Positions 17,616 through 26,831 are shown, counted from the first letter of the stretch. The stretch is 39,923 bases of DNA from JABJMC01 sp964459205 (GCA_964459205.1 CAYWKJ010000008.1:1-39923); one strand, 5' to 3'. A program made the numbers and translations. The notes: generated from the letters alone by a model not told the origin.

Positions 17616-17644
17616 AGTTTAGAGAGGGTTTGCAAAAAAATCAA
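17616..17644 (-). promoter_or_regulatory. Promoter of the V/A-type ATPase operon
   Basis: On the minus strand, -35 TTGATT (17639-17644), 17-bp spacer, -10 TAAACT (17616-17621). It is the only good promoter pair found before the nine-gene operon; leader about 22 nt. Confidence 0.65.
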
Positions 17645-17699
17645 GGGTCTTAGAGCCGTTTTTGCTTATATTTAAGCGAAAAAGCTTGACGATTCGGGG

Positions 17700-20027
17700 T
17701 TAAGAGGTTTGCCATACATTTTTTACAGATTTGGTGAATTTTCCATCATAGTCTTCAAAGCGAGGGTCTAAGACGTGAACAGTGCTTGCTTGAGTTTTGG
17801 TTATGGCCCAGTATAAGAATCTTTTCATTCTTAATACTGCCTGAGGAAGACTATATTCGTACCAACTGTTTTGAAGCCCTTCGCAAACCTTTTGATGAAC
17901 AGGATGTGATGGCGGAATAAAAGGTAACCGATGAATAAATAAAGTTTGAATTTTTTGCGCTGCTTCGGGGTTGTTTTTAAGGAGATGTGTATATAATCTT
18001 TCAGTTCCAATAATCAGAGTGGTATCTTCAGCTTTTAAGAATCTTTGGCTAATTTTTCCCATTCCGCCAGAAATGGATTGGGATAGGAGTAAAACTTCAG
18101 CTTTTTTAAGGGGATCAGCTAGTTTTTCGTGCAAACTAGAAACAGCGGAGATTGAATTGCATAGTAAAAAGGCCGTTTGTTTAGGGGATTCTTTTTTTAA
18201 GAACTCAAAGGTATCAAATAGGTTTTTTGGAGCACGAGTGTTTGGAAATTCCGGGTGAGTTACTAGGTCTAGGGTGCGGTTGTTTTCAGATTTAAGAAAA
18301 ATTTCGGGAATATCGACTGGTAGTTGAAGTTGGTTTTTTATAAAAGAAAAATTTCCTTCTAAACTGCCATAGTTACTTAAAAATATCTTGCTGCCTTCAA
18401 TTTTGTCCCAGAGTTCTTGTTTAAGGAGGGGCCCCATTTGCGCAGGGCAAGTACGAATAGCGGGAGTTCCTTCATAATTGAGCATAATCCAGGTAAGAAC
18501 GTGCGGATTGCCGGCAAAAGCTTTTTGGATAATAGAGAGGTCTTTTTTTAGAAGTCTTTGATTAGGCGAGGCTGGCAGAGTTTCGATTTCTTCTTCTAAA
18601 CTCAGTAGGGTGTCTTTAACTTTTTTAAATTCCGGGGTCTGAAAATGTTCTGGCCCAATGATGGTTTGTTTTTGAAAAGCATCTTTAGGGGCATGCTTGT
18701 CTAAAAACATACCTAGTAGTCCAAAGAAAATTTCAAAACGACTGGTTAAAGATTCATCAACGGTTTTGGCAAAATTTTGGAGATTATTTAAGGCGTAATA
18801 TTTGGTTAGAGATCTTAAAGCGGTTTCTTCGAAAATCTCAATGGATTCAATTAAGTGGTGTGGTTTTTGAGGGATTAGAGTCCCTTGGCGAGTTAGGTTA
18901 TCAATATATAGTCGTTGGGAAACAACCAGGAGATGAGCAAGTTTAGCGTTTTTAAGAGCGGCATTATAAAAACAGTCTGGATCATCGCAAGATTCATAAA
19001 GATGAGGCAGGGCCGAGATTTGATCCCAAGCAGATTGTTCGTCATCGCCAATAATAATTTCGTTTTTTTCACCACTTCCGCCGCGGGCAAGCCATAGGAA
19101 GATTTTAATTAAAAGGCGGGTTTCGCCGGTATCAAAATGATCTGATTTTAAAAATTGTTTTAAGCGTGCTTGGCAAAGATAGCGCGCGGGGTGTTGAAGT
19201 TGCGCAATGCGAGCATCCCGCTCAATGTTTTGGGGTTCGGGAGTTACTAATAGACATTTTTCGCCAGAGTTTTCTGTAAAATTGGTAGCTGCAATAGCTA
19301 AATCACTAGTTTCGCCTAATGGGGTTTCGAAAATGGTACTTTCTCCTTTAGATAGGGCCGCAATAATTGCCTCTTGAAGCTCTGGCTGAGCTCCGGCTTG
19401 AGGTTGGGGGTCTTTTTTTGCAGGAGTGTTTTTGGCGGCATTATTTTTTTGAGGGAGATTTTTTAAGAAGGTTTCTTCCCAGCCAAAGTCACTTTTATTA
19501 AGGACGTCTCGGATTTGCTCGGCCGCCTCAGAAGGGATTTCTTTGATTTTTTTGAGCAATAATTTATAAAGCTCAATGGCAACTTTAGTATCGTCTAAGG
19601 CGCGATGCTTGCTTTCGTGAGTGAGATTAAATTTTTCACTTAGGATTTCGAGACTATAAGAAGGTTCCCGCTCTAATAAGGTTTGGGAAAGATGAAAAGT
19701 ATCGAGTATGGTTCCTTTTACAGGGATTTCGTTGGCGGCCAGAAAATCAACATCAAACTGGACTGAATGACCTAAAATAGGGGAATCACCAATAAAATCT
19801 ATAATTTGATCGCGAACCTCATCAATGGGGGGCGCATCTTTTAAGTCTTCATCCGTGAGGCCAGTTAAATGGCGGATGATTTCGGGAAGAGCTACCCCTG
19901 GATTTACTAAAGTTTGGAATTCTTCTTGGATTGTTCCATCCTCGCTTAAACGAACAGCTGCGACCTCAATAATTTGGTCTTTTTCAGGAGTGAGTCCGGT
20001 GGTTTCTAGATCTAGGGCAACAAACAT
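17700..20027 (-). CDS. DnaQ-like exonuclease fused to degenerate DinG-type helicase
   Basis: The 775-aa protein has the domain order of Firmicutes-type DinG: a DEDDh 3'-5' exonuclease at about 1-165, then a superfamily 2 (XPD/DinG-like) helicase fold. The exonuclease residues are complete: Asp6 and Glu8 in LDLETTG, Asp92 in HSVQFDVDF, His141 and Asp145 in HRALDD. The helicase motifs are not: Walker A reads ETPLGETS (residues 234-241) with Glu in place of the Lys, the DEAH position reads LIESIEIFEE, and the arginine-finger motif near residue 730 lacks the Q-x-x-GR-x-IR pattern. It should be a nuclease with an ATPase-dead scaffold, comparable to the known shift of S. aureus DinG towards nuclease activity. 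A charged linker (AAKNTPAKKDPQPQ) follows residue 195. It is likely cotranscribed with the SLH gene and carA. Confidence 0.9.
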   Translation of the reverse strand: MFVALDLETTGLTPEKDQIIEVAAVRLSEDGTIQEEFQTLVNPGVALPEIIRHLTGLTDEDLKDAPPIDEVRDQIIDFIGDSPILGHSVQFDVDFLAANEIPVKGTILDTFHLSQTLLEREPSYSLEILSEKFNLTHESKHRALDDTKVAIELYKLLLKKIKEIPSEAAEQIRDVLNKSDFGWEETFLKNLPQKNNAAKNTPAKKDPQPQAGAQPELQEAIIAALSKGESTIFETPLGETSDLAIAATNFTENSGEKCLLVTPEPQNIERDARIAQLQHPARYLCQARLKQFLKSDHFDTGETRLLIKIFLWLARGGSGEKNEIIIGDDEQSAWDQISALPHLYESCDDPDCFYNAALKNAKLAHLLVVSQRLYIDNLTRQGTLIPQKPHHLIESIEIFEETALRSLTKYYALNNLQNFAKTVDESLTSRFEIFFGLLGMFLDKHAPKDAFQKQTIIGPEHFQTPEFKKVKDTLLSLEEEIETLPASPNQRLLKKDLSIIQKAFAGNPHVLTWIMLNYEGTPAIRTCPAQMGPLLKQELWDKIEGSKIFLSNYGSLEGNFSFIKNQLQLPVDIPEIFLKSENNRTLDLVTHPEFPNTRAPKNLFDTFEFLKKESPKQTAFLLCNSISAVSSLHEKLADPLKKAEVLLLSQSISGGMGKISQRFLKAEDTTLIIGTERLYTHLLKNNPEAAQKIQTLFIHRLPFIPPSHPVHQKVCEGLQNSWYEYSLPQAVLRMKRFLYWAITKTQASTVHVLDPRFEDYDGKFTKSVKNVWQTS

Positions 20028-20050
20028 GGGGGCTTAGCATAGCGAACTTT

Positions 20051-21274
20051 CTACATCAGAGCCAGTAGTTCCACTAGTACCTTACAAACTTGAGCTCTAG
20101 TCATATTGTCGCCAGGACCAAAAGTGCCATCATTGTAACCACTGATAATTCCTAAATTATAGGCAGTGGAAACATAATCATAGTACCAAGCATCACTGTC
20201 TATATCTGGGAAATCAAGGAGATCAGATGTGACATCAGTACCCGCTGCCTCGAGTAAAATTTTGACGGCCTCAGCGCGATTAATGTAACTACTAGACCCA
20301 AAAGTGCCATCATCATAACCTTCAGCAATTCTTTCTTCGTAAGCAGTTTGGGTGTAAGGGGCATACCAAGCATCAGTTGGGACATCGGAGAAAGCACTGC
20401 TGGAAATTGAATCAGGAATTTCAAAGCTCAAAGCGCCGAGCACCATTTTTAAGAATTCAGCGCGATTAACAGGGTTATCTGGAAGGAAAGTGTTGTCATC
20501 GTAACCTTCAACCACACCATCAGTAACTAATTGAATAATATAGTCTTCGGCCCAGTGCCCAGAAATGTCAGACAGAACAATAACTGTATTTGAGTCTGAG
20601 GATTCGTCATTTTCGCTTTCGTTTGCAACGACTTCTTCAGCGTCATTTGCTTCTTCGATTTCTACCTTGGTGGAAGCGCTGATGTTGCCAGCGGCATCTT
20701 TTAAAATGAATTTAAATGTGTTGTCAGCGTTTTGTTCTAAATCGAGCGTGATTTCAAAATAACCACTGGAATCTACGGTGGCGCTTTCGTCAGAGTAAGT
20801 TTCAATAACTGTAGTGCCGGCTTCACCGTAACCAGTAAATGTATAGGAGTCAGCGTTAACCTCTTCCGGGACATCATCCAGGTCTGGGGCGCCAGGAGCA
20901 GAGTGATCACCGCCGCCTGAGGATTCAGCTTCGGCAGCTTCGGTTTCGCTTTCAACAATTACGATACTAGTTGTATCGCTAGAGTTACCATCTCCGTCTT
21001 CTACTTTAATAGAAAAGTTGTTGGTAGATTCTTGAATAAGAGCCACAGTGATTTCAAAATAGCCACTGGAATCCGCGTAAGTAGGGGAAATGTCGTAAGA
21101 CCCGCCAGTGACAATAACTTTGTAGCCAGCACCAGTGGTTCCGGAAATAACAGCTTTAGTAGCGTCAACTGGAGAGACAATTTCGTCTAAATCAGGAGCG
21201 TCGACAGCTAAGGCTGCGGGAATAAAAATTCCTAAGCAAAGAAGAATGAGAGCGATTTTGGAAAAAATACGCAT
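20051..21274 (-). CDS. S-layer homology (SLH) surface protein, 407 aa
   Basis: The protein has a signal peptide (MRIFSKIALILLCLGIFIPAALA, cleaved after about residue 23), two bacterial Ig-like domains of the same type (about 24-112 and 128-213, both with SSGYFEITL before the last strands), an acidic low-complexity spacer, and three SLH modules at the C-terminus (about 233-285, 295-345 and 350-407). Each SLH carries the AEGYDDGTF-type loop and NRAE/TRAQ helix. SLH modules bind cell-wall polymers, so the protein is probably anchored in the S-layer or wall with the Ig domains exposed. It lies between carA (22 nt) and the exonuclease gene (23 nt) and probably shares their transcript. CCTAACC precedes the ATG by 9 nt. 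Confidence 0.93.
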   Translation of the reverse strand: MRIFSKIALILLCLGIFIPAALAVDAPDLDEIVSPVDATKAVISGTTGAGYKVIVTGGSYDISPTYADSSGYFEITVALIQESTNNFSIKVEDGDGNSSDTTSIVIVESETEAAEAESSGGGDHSAPGAPDLDDVPEEVNADSYTFTGYGEAGTTVIETYSDESATVDSSGYFEITLDLEQNADNTFKFILKDAAGNISASTKVEIEEANDAEEVVANESENDESSDSNTVIVLSDISGHWAEDYIIQLVTDGVVEGYDDNTFLPDNPVNRAEFLKMVLGALSFEIPDSISSSAFSDVPTDAWYAPYTQTAYEERIAEGYDDGTFGSSSYINRAEAVKILLEAAGTDVTSDLLDFPDIDSDAWYYDYVSTAYNLGIISGYNDGTFGPGDNMTRAQVCKVLVELLALM

Positions 21275-21295
21275 TTTAAGGGAGGTTAGGGAGTG

Positions 21296-22369
21296 TTATA
21301 AAAGATCGACAAATTCGTCGAAAAGATAATTAGTGTCAGTGGGGCCAGGAGTGGCCTCGGGATGAAATTGAACTGAGTAAAAGGGAAGAGTTTTGTGTTT
21401 GATGCCTTCAACGGTTTTGTCATTAGCGTTTTCAAACCAAACTTTCCAGTCTTTATTTAAGGATTTGTGTTCGACAGCGTAACCATGATTTTGCGAAGTA
21501 ATGTAACAGCGACCAGTTTCTAAATCAGTGCAGGGTTGATTTTGGGAGCGGTGCCCAAATTTAAGCTTGTAAGTTTTCCCGCCGCCAGCAATGCCCATAA
21601 TTTGGGAGCCTAAACAAATCCCAAAAGTTGGGATTTTACGTTCAAATCCTTTTTGCATGATGGCCAGAGTTTCTCCCATCAGAGCTGGGTCACCAGGACC
21701 GTTGGAAAAGAAAACTCCGTCAAATTTTTGATCCATTTCCCAAAGGTCATAATTCCATGGCACACGAGTTACAGAAATGTCGCGATCTAAAAAGCTGCGA
21801 ATAATATTAAGTTTCATGCCGCAGTCCACAATAGCCATGTGTTTGCGACCAGCTTTATAGGTTTCGGGTTTTTTTATAGAAACTTGAGATACGAGATTTT
21901 CTTTGTTGGGATCATGAAAATCTATTTTATGGCCATCGCGAGTTAAAGTCCCAAGCATGGCGCCTTTGGTTCTGATTTTTTGAGTGAGGGCGCGCGTGTC
22001 TATATCTGTTATGGCCGGGATGTTGTGTTTTTTGAGCCATTGCCCAAGTGATTGCATTGCTTGCCAATGGCTGTGGGTTTCGGAATATTCAGTAACAATT
22101 ACTCCTTTTATATGTAGCCCCATGCTTTCGAAATTTTCTTCAATTTTATAGTTGGATTGGGCTGAATTTGGAACACCATAGTTCCCAACCAGTGGGTAGG
22201 TGACAATAATAATTTGTCCTTTATAAGAAGGATCAGTAAAAGTTTCGGGGTAGCCAACCATCCCTGTATTAAAAACCACTTCACCGGCGGACTCTGTATG
22301 GGCTCCAAAAGATTTTCCTTTGAGCTTAGTACCGTCCTCGAGGGTGAGAGTGAGTTGGTCATTAGTCAT
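21296..22369 (-). CDS. carA: Carbamoyl-phosphate synthase small subunit (CarA)
   Basis: CarA hydrolyses glutamine to supply ammonia to CarB for carbamoyl phosphate, the first step of UMP (and arginine) synthesis. It is 357 aa. The N-terminal CPSase domain starts LTLEDGTKLKGKSFGAHTESAGEVVFNTGMVGYPET. The class I glutamine amidotransferase triad is Cys252 in FGICLGSQ, His336 and Glu338 in FHPEA; GPGDP for the oxyanion region is at about 224-228. No carB occurs in the window. It has its own promoter directly before the ATG and is transcribed divergently from purL; the two start codons are 117 bp apart. The SLH protein and exonuclease genes follow downstream, an unusual partnership. Confidence 0.97.
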   Translation of the reverse strand: MTNDQLTLTLEDGTKLKGKSFGAHTESAGEVVFNTGMVGYPETFTDPSYKGQIIIVTYPLVGNYGVPNSAQSNYKIEENFESMGLHIKGVIVTEYSETHSHWQAMQSLGQWLKKHNIPAITDIDTRALTQKIRTKGAMLGTLTRDGHKIDFHDPNKENLVSQVSIKKPETYKAGRKHMAIVDCGMKLNIIRSFLDRDISVTRVPWNYDLWEMDQKFDGVFFSNGPGDPALMGETLAIMQKGFERKIPTFGICLGSQIMGIAGGGKTYKLKFGHRSQNQPCTDLETGRCYITSQNHGYAVEHKSLNKDWKVWFENANDKTVEGIKHKTLPFYSVQFHPEATPGPTDTNYLFDEFVDLL

Positions 22370-22377
22370 CGAAAGGT

Positions 22378-22406
22378 ATTTTAGGGGTTATTGGGGGGGA
22401 GGGCAA
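22378..22406 (-). promoter_or_regulatory. carA promoter (leaderless start predicted)
   Basis: On the minus strand, -35 TTGCCC (22401-22406), 17-bp spacer with a C-run, -10 TAAAAT (22378-22383). Only 8 nt separate the -10 from the ATG (22369), so the mRNA should begin at or near the A of the ATG. Confidence 0.7.
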
Positions 22407-22450
22407 GGTGAACAGATTGTGGCTTGTTTTTAGCAAGGGCCTGTGGTTTA

Positions 22451-22479
22451 TTGTGGGGGCTTCTTGTTAACTTATAAAA
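22451..22479 (+). promoter_or_regulatory. purL promoter (leaderless start predicted)
   Basis: The -35 TTGTGG (22451-22456), a 17-bp spacer and the -10 TATAAA (22474-22479). Seven nt lie between the -10 and the purL ATG at 22487. It is divergent from the carA promoter, 44 bp away. Confidence 0.65.
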
Positions 22480-22486
22480 AATTCAA

Positions 22487-25450
22487 ATGGCTCATCGTAT
22501 AGAAGTTGGCTCTTTGGTCCCAGACACCCGTGCCCTGGTTCGCTTAAACAATTTTAAACAAAGCGACTTTGGGAATCGTATAAATTCCGTAGAAGTTGTG
22601 GATGTTTATACAACTGACCGTAATTTTTCTGATGAGGAATTGGAAGAAATTGCGAATTCTTTAACAAATCCAGTAACGCAGGCTTACGCCGTAGATAAAT
22701 CGTATGAAGTTTCGGAGTTTGATTATGCGATTGAAGTTGGTTTTCAGCCAGGAGTTACGGATAATGTGGGGAATACTGCCCGGGAAATTGTAGAAGATTT
22801 ACTGGGGATTAAGTTTGAAGGTGAAGATGCGGTTTATACGTCACAGATTAGTTTTGTAAAAGGCGAGATAACAGAAGAAGAGGCTAAAGAATTAGGAAAT
22901 TCTATGGCTAATGAACTTATTCAAAGAATTTTAGTAAAACCATACGAAAAATATAAAGAAGATGGCGGCATGGATGTGAAAGTGCCAAAAGTTGATCTTC
23001 ATCATGAACCGCAAGTTAAGGAGGTGGATTTAGAAATTTCCGATGAGGAGTTACAAAAACTTGGGAAACAGGGGATTGAAAACGATGATGGCACTCGTCG
23101 CGGCCCATTGGCGCTTGATATGGATTACCTTCGAGCAATTCAGGAACATTTCCGTGGCCTTGGTCGTAAGCCAACTGATGTTGAGCTTGAATCTTTAGCG
23201 CAAACTTGGTCTGAGCACTGTAAGCACACGATTTTTGCGGCGACCATGGATGATATTAAAGAAGGAATTTATAAACACTATATTAAGAGAGCTACGAATG
23301 AAATTCGGGCGGCAAAAGGAGATAAAGACTTCTGTGTGTCTGTGTTTGAAGATAATTCCGGAGGAGTAGTTTTTGATGATAAATGGATTGTGACAGATAA
23401 GGCAGAGACCCATAACAGCCCGTCAGCTTTGGATCCATTTGGTGGATCAATTACCGGGATTGTGGGAGTGAATCGCGATACAATTGGGTTTGGTAAAGCG
23501 GCTAAACCAGTTATTAATCGGTATGGTTTCTGTTTGGCTAATCCAGATGATAAAAGTCCTTTATATAAAGGAAAGAACAATACACAAAAGATGTTGTCCC
23601 CCCGCCGAATAATGGATGGGGTAATTGATGGAGTTAACGTCGGCGGGAACTGCTCTGGCATCCCGACCCCGCAAGGGTTTTTGTATTTTGATGATCGTTA
23701 TAAAGGTAAGCCACTTGTGTTTGTAGGAACTGTTGGTTTGATGCCACGGGACTTAAACGGCAAGCCAAGTTGGGAAAAGAGTGCGATGCCAGGTGATAAA
23801 GTTGTGGTTGCTGGTGGAAAAGTTGGTCAAGACGGAATTCATGGTGCGACTTTTTCTTCGGAGGCTATGGATTCAGGCAGCCCTTCTACGGCGGTGCAGA
23901 TTGGTGACCCAATTACGCAGAAAAAAATGAGTGATGCGATTGTAAAAGAAGCCCGCGACCTGGGTCTTTATAATAGTATTACAGATTGTGGCGCGGGCGG
24001 AATATCTTGCTCGGTCGCAGAAATGGCTAAGGAATGTGGTGGATGTTATGTGGAGCTTGATAAGGTCCCACTTAAATATCCTGGGCTTGATCCATGGCAA
24101 ACTTGGATTAGTGAATCACAAGAAAGAATGACCATGTCGATCCCACCAGACAAAGTTGATCAGTTTTTAGAATTAATGGAAAGACGTGGTGTAGATGCGT
24201 GGGTAATTGGAGAATTTAATGATTCTGGAAAATGTGAAGTTGTTTATAAAGACGAAAAAATCATGGATTTGGCATTAGATTTTCTTCATGACGGCCTTCC
24301 TCACAAAACACTTACTACAACTTATACAAAAGAGACTCATGATGAGCCGAATATGGAATGCCCAGCTGATTTAACAGATACGTTAAATGCTATGATGGCG
24401 CGCCTTAATTTAGCTAGTTTTGATTTTATTTCACATCAGTATGATCATGTTGTGCAGGGTGAAACTATTGTTGGGCCGCTGCATGGCAAAGGTCGCGTAA
24501 ATGGACATGCTTCAGTGATGGCCCCGGTTTTGAACTCAACGAAGGGTGTCGTGGTTTCACAAGCAATTAATGCTAAATATAGTGATATAGATACTTATCA
24601 TATGGCGGCTTGTGCGATTGATTCGGCAATCCGAAATATTGTTTCGATTGGTGGGCCGCTTGATCATTTGGCTCTGATGGATAATTTCTGTTGGTGTAGT
24701 TCGAATGAAGAAGAACGCCTTGGTCAATTAAAAGAAGCCGCCCGTGGTTGTTATGATTATTCTACGGCTTATGGAACACCGTTTATATCTGGAAAAGACA
24801 GTATGTTCAATGACTTTAAAGGCTTTGACGAAGACGGAAATCCCGTGAAGATTTCTGTTCCGCCAACGTTGCTTGTGTCTTCATTAGCTGTGATGGATGA
24901 TTACCGAAAATCAGTAACTTTGGATGTTAAATTCCCGGGAGATTTGGTTTATGTGGTCGGAGAAACAAGTGATGAACTTGGGGCGAGTGAGTATTTCGAA
25001 GAATTAGGATTCATTGGTAACAACATTCCAAAAGTTGATGCTGAGAAAAACATGAAAGTTTATCGAGGAGTAGAAAAAGCAATACAGGCCGGGTTGGTAA
25101 CCTCTTGTGAAAGTGTGCTGCTTGGTGGTCTTGGTGTGGCTTTGGCTCGTAAGGCGGTGGCCGGGCAACTTGGAATGGATGTATCTCTTGAGAATCTGCC
25201 AGTGAAGGGAGATGTGACACGACCAGATTATTTACTGTTCTCTGAAAGCCAAGGTCGACTTGTAATGAGTGTGAACCCAGCCAAAAAAGAAGAGTTTGAA
25301 GCCATGTTTGAAGGGCTTCCTTTGGCGCAGATCGGGACAGTTCGTGAAGATCAAAAATTTGTATTAACAGATTTGGAAGGCCAAACTGTTATTGATACTG
25401 ATGTTTCCACCCTCGATAAAAACTATCGTTTAACTTTTAAAGGATTTTAA
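22487..25450 (+). CDS. purL: Phosphoribosylformylglycinamidine synthase, synthetase part (PurL)
   Basis: PurL makes FGAM from FGAR, ATP and ammonia in purine synthesis. The 987-aa protein is far longer than the small PurL of PurSLQ systems (about 740 aa). Its first 170 residues look like a PurS-type domain (AIEVGFQPGVTDNVGNTA), followed by a linker and the two AIRS-like halves. Landmarks are WSEHCKHTIF near residue 240, KAETHNSPSALDPFGGSITG near 304-323, and DCGAGGISCSVAEMAKE near 499. The domain order is thus that of the long eukaryotic/proteobacterial-type enzyme without its C-terminal amidotransferase, which is instead encoded by purQ starting on the next base after its TAA. Other pur genes are absent from the window. 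Confidence 0.95.
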   Translation: MAHRIEVGSLVPDTRALVRLNNFKQSDFGNRINSVEVVDVYTTDRNFSDEELEEIANSLTNPVTQAYAVDKSYEVSEFDYAIEVGFQPGVTDNVGNTAREIVEDLLGIKFEGEDAVYTSQISFVKGEITEEEAKELGNSMANELIQRILVKPYEKYKEDGGMDVKVPKVDLHHEPQVKEVDLEISDEELQKLGKQGIENDDGTRRGPLALDMDYLRAIQEHFRGLGRKPTDVELESLAQTWSEHCKHTIFAATMDDIKEGIYKHYIKRATNEIRAAKGDKDFCVSVFEDNSGGVVFDDKWIVTDKAETHNSPSALDPFGGSITGIVGVNRDTIGFGKAAKPVINRYGFCLANPDDKSPLYKGKNNTQKMLSPRRIMDGVIDGVNVGGNCSGIPTPQGFLYFDDRYKGKPLVFVGTVGLMPRDLNGKPSWEKSAMPGDKVVVAGGKVGQDGIHGATFSSEAMDSGSPSTAVQIGDPITQKKMSDAIVKEARDLGLYNSITDCGAGGISCSVAEMAKECGGCYVELDKVPLKYPGLDPWQTWISESQERMTMSIPPDKVDQFLELMERRGVDAWVIGEFNDSGKCEVVYKDEKIMDLALDFLHDGLPHKTLTTTYTKETHDEPNMECPADLTDTLNAMMARLNLASFDFISHQYDHVVQGETIVGPLHGKGRVNGHASVMAPVLNSTKGVVVSQAINAKYSDIDTYHMAACAIDSAIRNIVSIGGPLDHLALMDNFCWCSSNEEERLGQLKEAARGCYDYSTAYGTPFISGKDSMFNDFKGFDEDGNPVKISVPPTLLVSSLAVMDDYRKSVTLDVKFPGDLVYVVGETSDELGASEYFEELGFIGNNIPKVDAEKNMKVYRGVEKAIQAGLVTSCESVLLGGLGVALARKAVAGQLGMDVSLENLPVKGDVTRPDYLLFSESQGRLVMSVNPAKKEEFEAMFEGLPLAQIGTVREDQKFVLTDLEGQTVIDTDVSTLDKNYRLTFKGF

Positions 25451-26254
25451 ATGACTAAACCTAAAGTAATTGTCATGGCCGGCTATGGAATTAACTGCGA
25501 AGAAGAAACTTCGTTTGTGTTTGAAAAAGCTGGAGCCGAGACAGAAATCATCCACGTTAATGATCTAATTGATGGTCATAAAAGCATGAAAGATTTTCAA
25601 ATTATGGCTTTCCCAGGAGGGTTTTCTTACGGGGATGATACAGGGTCTGGAAATGCTTATGCTAATAAAGCTCGTAATCATTTATGGGAGCAAGTGCGTG
25701 ATTTTGTGACGCAAGATAAGTTGGTAATTGGGATTTGTAATGGGTGCCAAATTTTGGCGAACTTGGGATTGGTCCCAGGTTATGAGTATGGGAACAGAGA
25801 AATTGCTTTGATGCATAATAAAACCGCTCGTTATGAGTGTCGTTGGATTGATATGAAAGTTACTAGTGAAAAGTGTGTTTGGACTAAGGGAATTGATGTT
25901 TTGCGATGCCCTGTTTCACACGGGGAAGGCAATTTTTATGCAAAACCTGAGGTGATAGCTAAATTGAATGAAGGCGATCAAGTGGTGTTTCGTTATGTGA
26001 AACCAGATGGATCATTGGCTGGCGGTGAATTCCCACATAATCCAAATGGCGCAGTAGAGGATATGGCCGCTGTTTGTGACCCAAGTGGTCGTATTTTGGC
26101 AGTTATGCCGCACCCGGAACGTAACTGGACTTTTTATAATCAAGATAACTGGACTAAGATTCGTGAAAAAGCAGAACGTGAAGGAATTGCGGTTCCAGAA
26201 GAAGGCCAGGGGATGGCCATGTTTAGGAATGGAGTTGATTACTTTACTTCCTAA
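25451..26254 (+). CDS. purQ: FGAM synthase glutaminase subunit (PurQ)
   Basis: PurQ supplies ammonia to PurL. It is 267 aa, a little longer than small PurQ of PurSLQ (about 225 aa) and similar to the C-terminal domain of long PurL. The glutaminase nucleophile is Cys96 in VIGICNGCQIL; the His-Glu pair is in MPHPERNW near residue 222. FPGGFSYGDDTGSG (residues 54-67) is also typical. Its ATG directly abuts the purL stop codon (TAAATG), so the two are translated in a coupled way, as though a fused gene had been split. Its 3' end overlaps the convergent gene 26244-26831 by 11 bp. Confidence 0.95.
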   Translation: MTKPKVIVMAGYGINCEEETSFVFEKAGAETEIIHVNDLIDGHKSMKDFQIMAFPGGFSYGDDTGSGNAYANKARNHLWEQVRDFVTQDKLVIGICNGCQILANLGLVPGYEYGNREIALMHNKTARYECRWIDMKVTSEKCVWTKGIDVLRCPVSHGEGNFYAKPEVIAKLNEGDQVVFRYVKPDGSLAGGEFPHNPNGAVEDMAAVCDPSGRILAVMPHPERNWTFYNQDNWTKIREKAEREGIAVPEEGQGMAMFRNGVDYFTS

Positions 26255-26831
26255 GCATTAGGACTAGAGCGGAAAATAGGCCCACGCAAATTTTCTCCTC
26301 TTTTTCTGTGCCTTCGCCACTTAGCATCAGGTCATAAGTTCCTCCGAATAGGCCGTGTTTAGAAGTGATATCGCCGACATGCTTACCGCCTGAATTGGTT
26401 AGGACGTAATGATGAGTGGGGTTATAAAGGCCACTCATGTTATCAAGGATTCTTTTAGTAGCTGAATCGTCGGGGGCAGCCATGGTCATGATTTGTGTGC
26501 CTCCAGCGTCGCAAATGCTCCAGTTTTCCGCTCCAAATTTCATGGCGGTTTTTAGCATGTTTAGGCTAATATTCCCAATCTGTTCTTCGCCTTTTTCCAT
26601 ATCGAAAATGTTCCAATTCCATAATTTGCCAGGCTCGCGCTTAAGGCGTGATTCAAGAAGTAATTGGGTTTTATTTTTGTCGGTATAGACTTGAAGCTGA
26701 CTTTTAAAGGTCATTTTAAAGAAAAGAATTGGCTGTTTGGAATCTGGGTCAGTGATTTCAGATGACATGGATGAAAACAAAGCTTTAAACCAGTTTTTTT
26801 CGGAATGGAGTTTTTTGTGATCTTTTAACAT
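26244..26831 (-). CDS. Scramblase/LURP-one-like (Tubby C-terminal fold) protein
   Basis: The 195-aa protein resembles the phospholipid scramblase/LURP-one/Tubby-like family: a compact all-beta fold with an N-terminal helix, the pattern F-x-x-D..G..I (NWNIFDMEKGEEQIGNIS), repeated Gly-rich strands and a hydrophobic C-terminal helix (KICVGLFSALVLML, residues about 180-193) that would be buried in the barrel or in the membrane. The homology is inferred from the pattern and overall layout, not from strong motif identity. In bacteria the role of these proteins is unknown. The sequence AACCCCTCCT precedes its ATG; the gene converges on and overlaps purQ by 11 bp, and diverges from pyrB. Confidence 0.55.
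   Translation of the reverse strand: MLKDHKKLHSEKNWFKALFSSMSSEITDPDSKQPILFFKMTFKSQLQVYTDKNKTQLLLESRLKREPGKLWNWNIFDMEKGEEQIGNISLNMLKTAMKFGAENWSICDAGGTQIMTMAAPDDSATKRILDNMSGLYNPTHHYVLTNSGGKHVGDITSKHGLFGGTYDLMLSGEGTEKEEKICVGLFSALVLMLRK

Noticed and set aside
23278..23661. 127-codon minus-strand frame inside purL
   Set aside because: It is antisense to conserved PurL motifs with no upstream signals.
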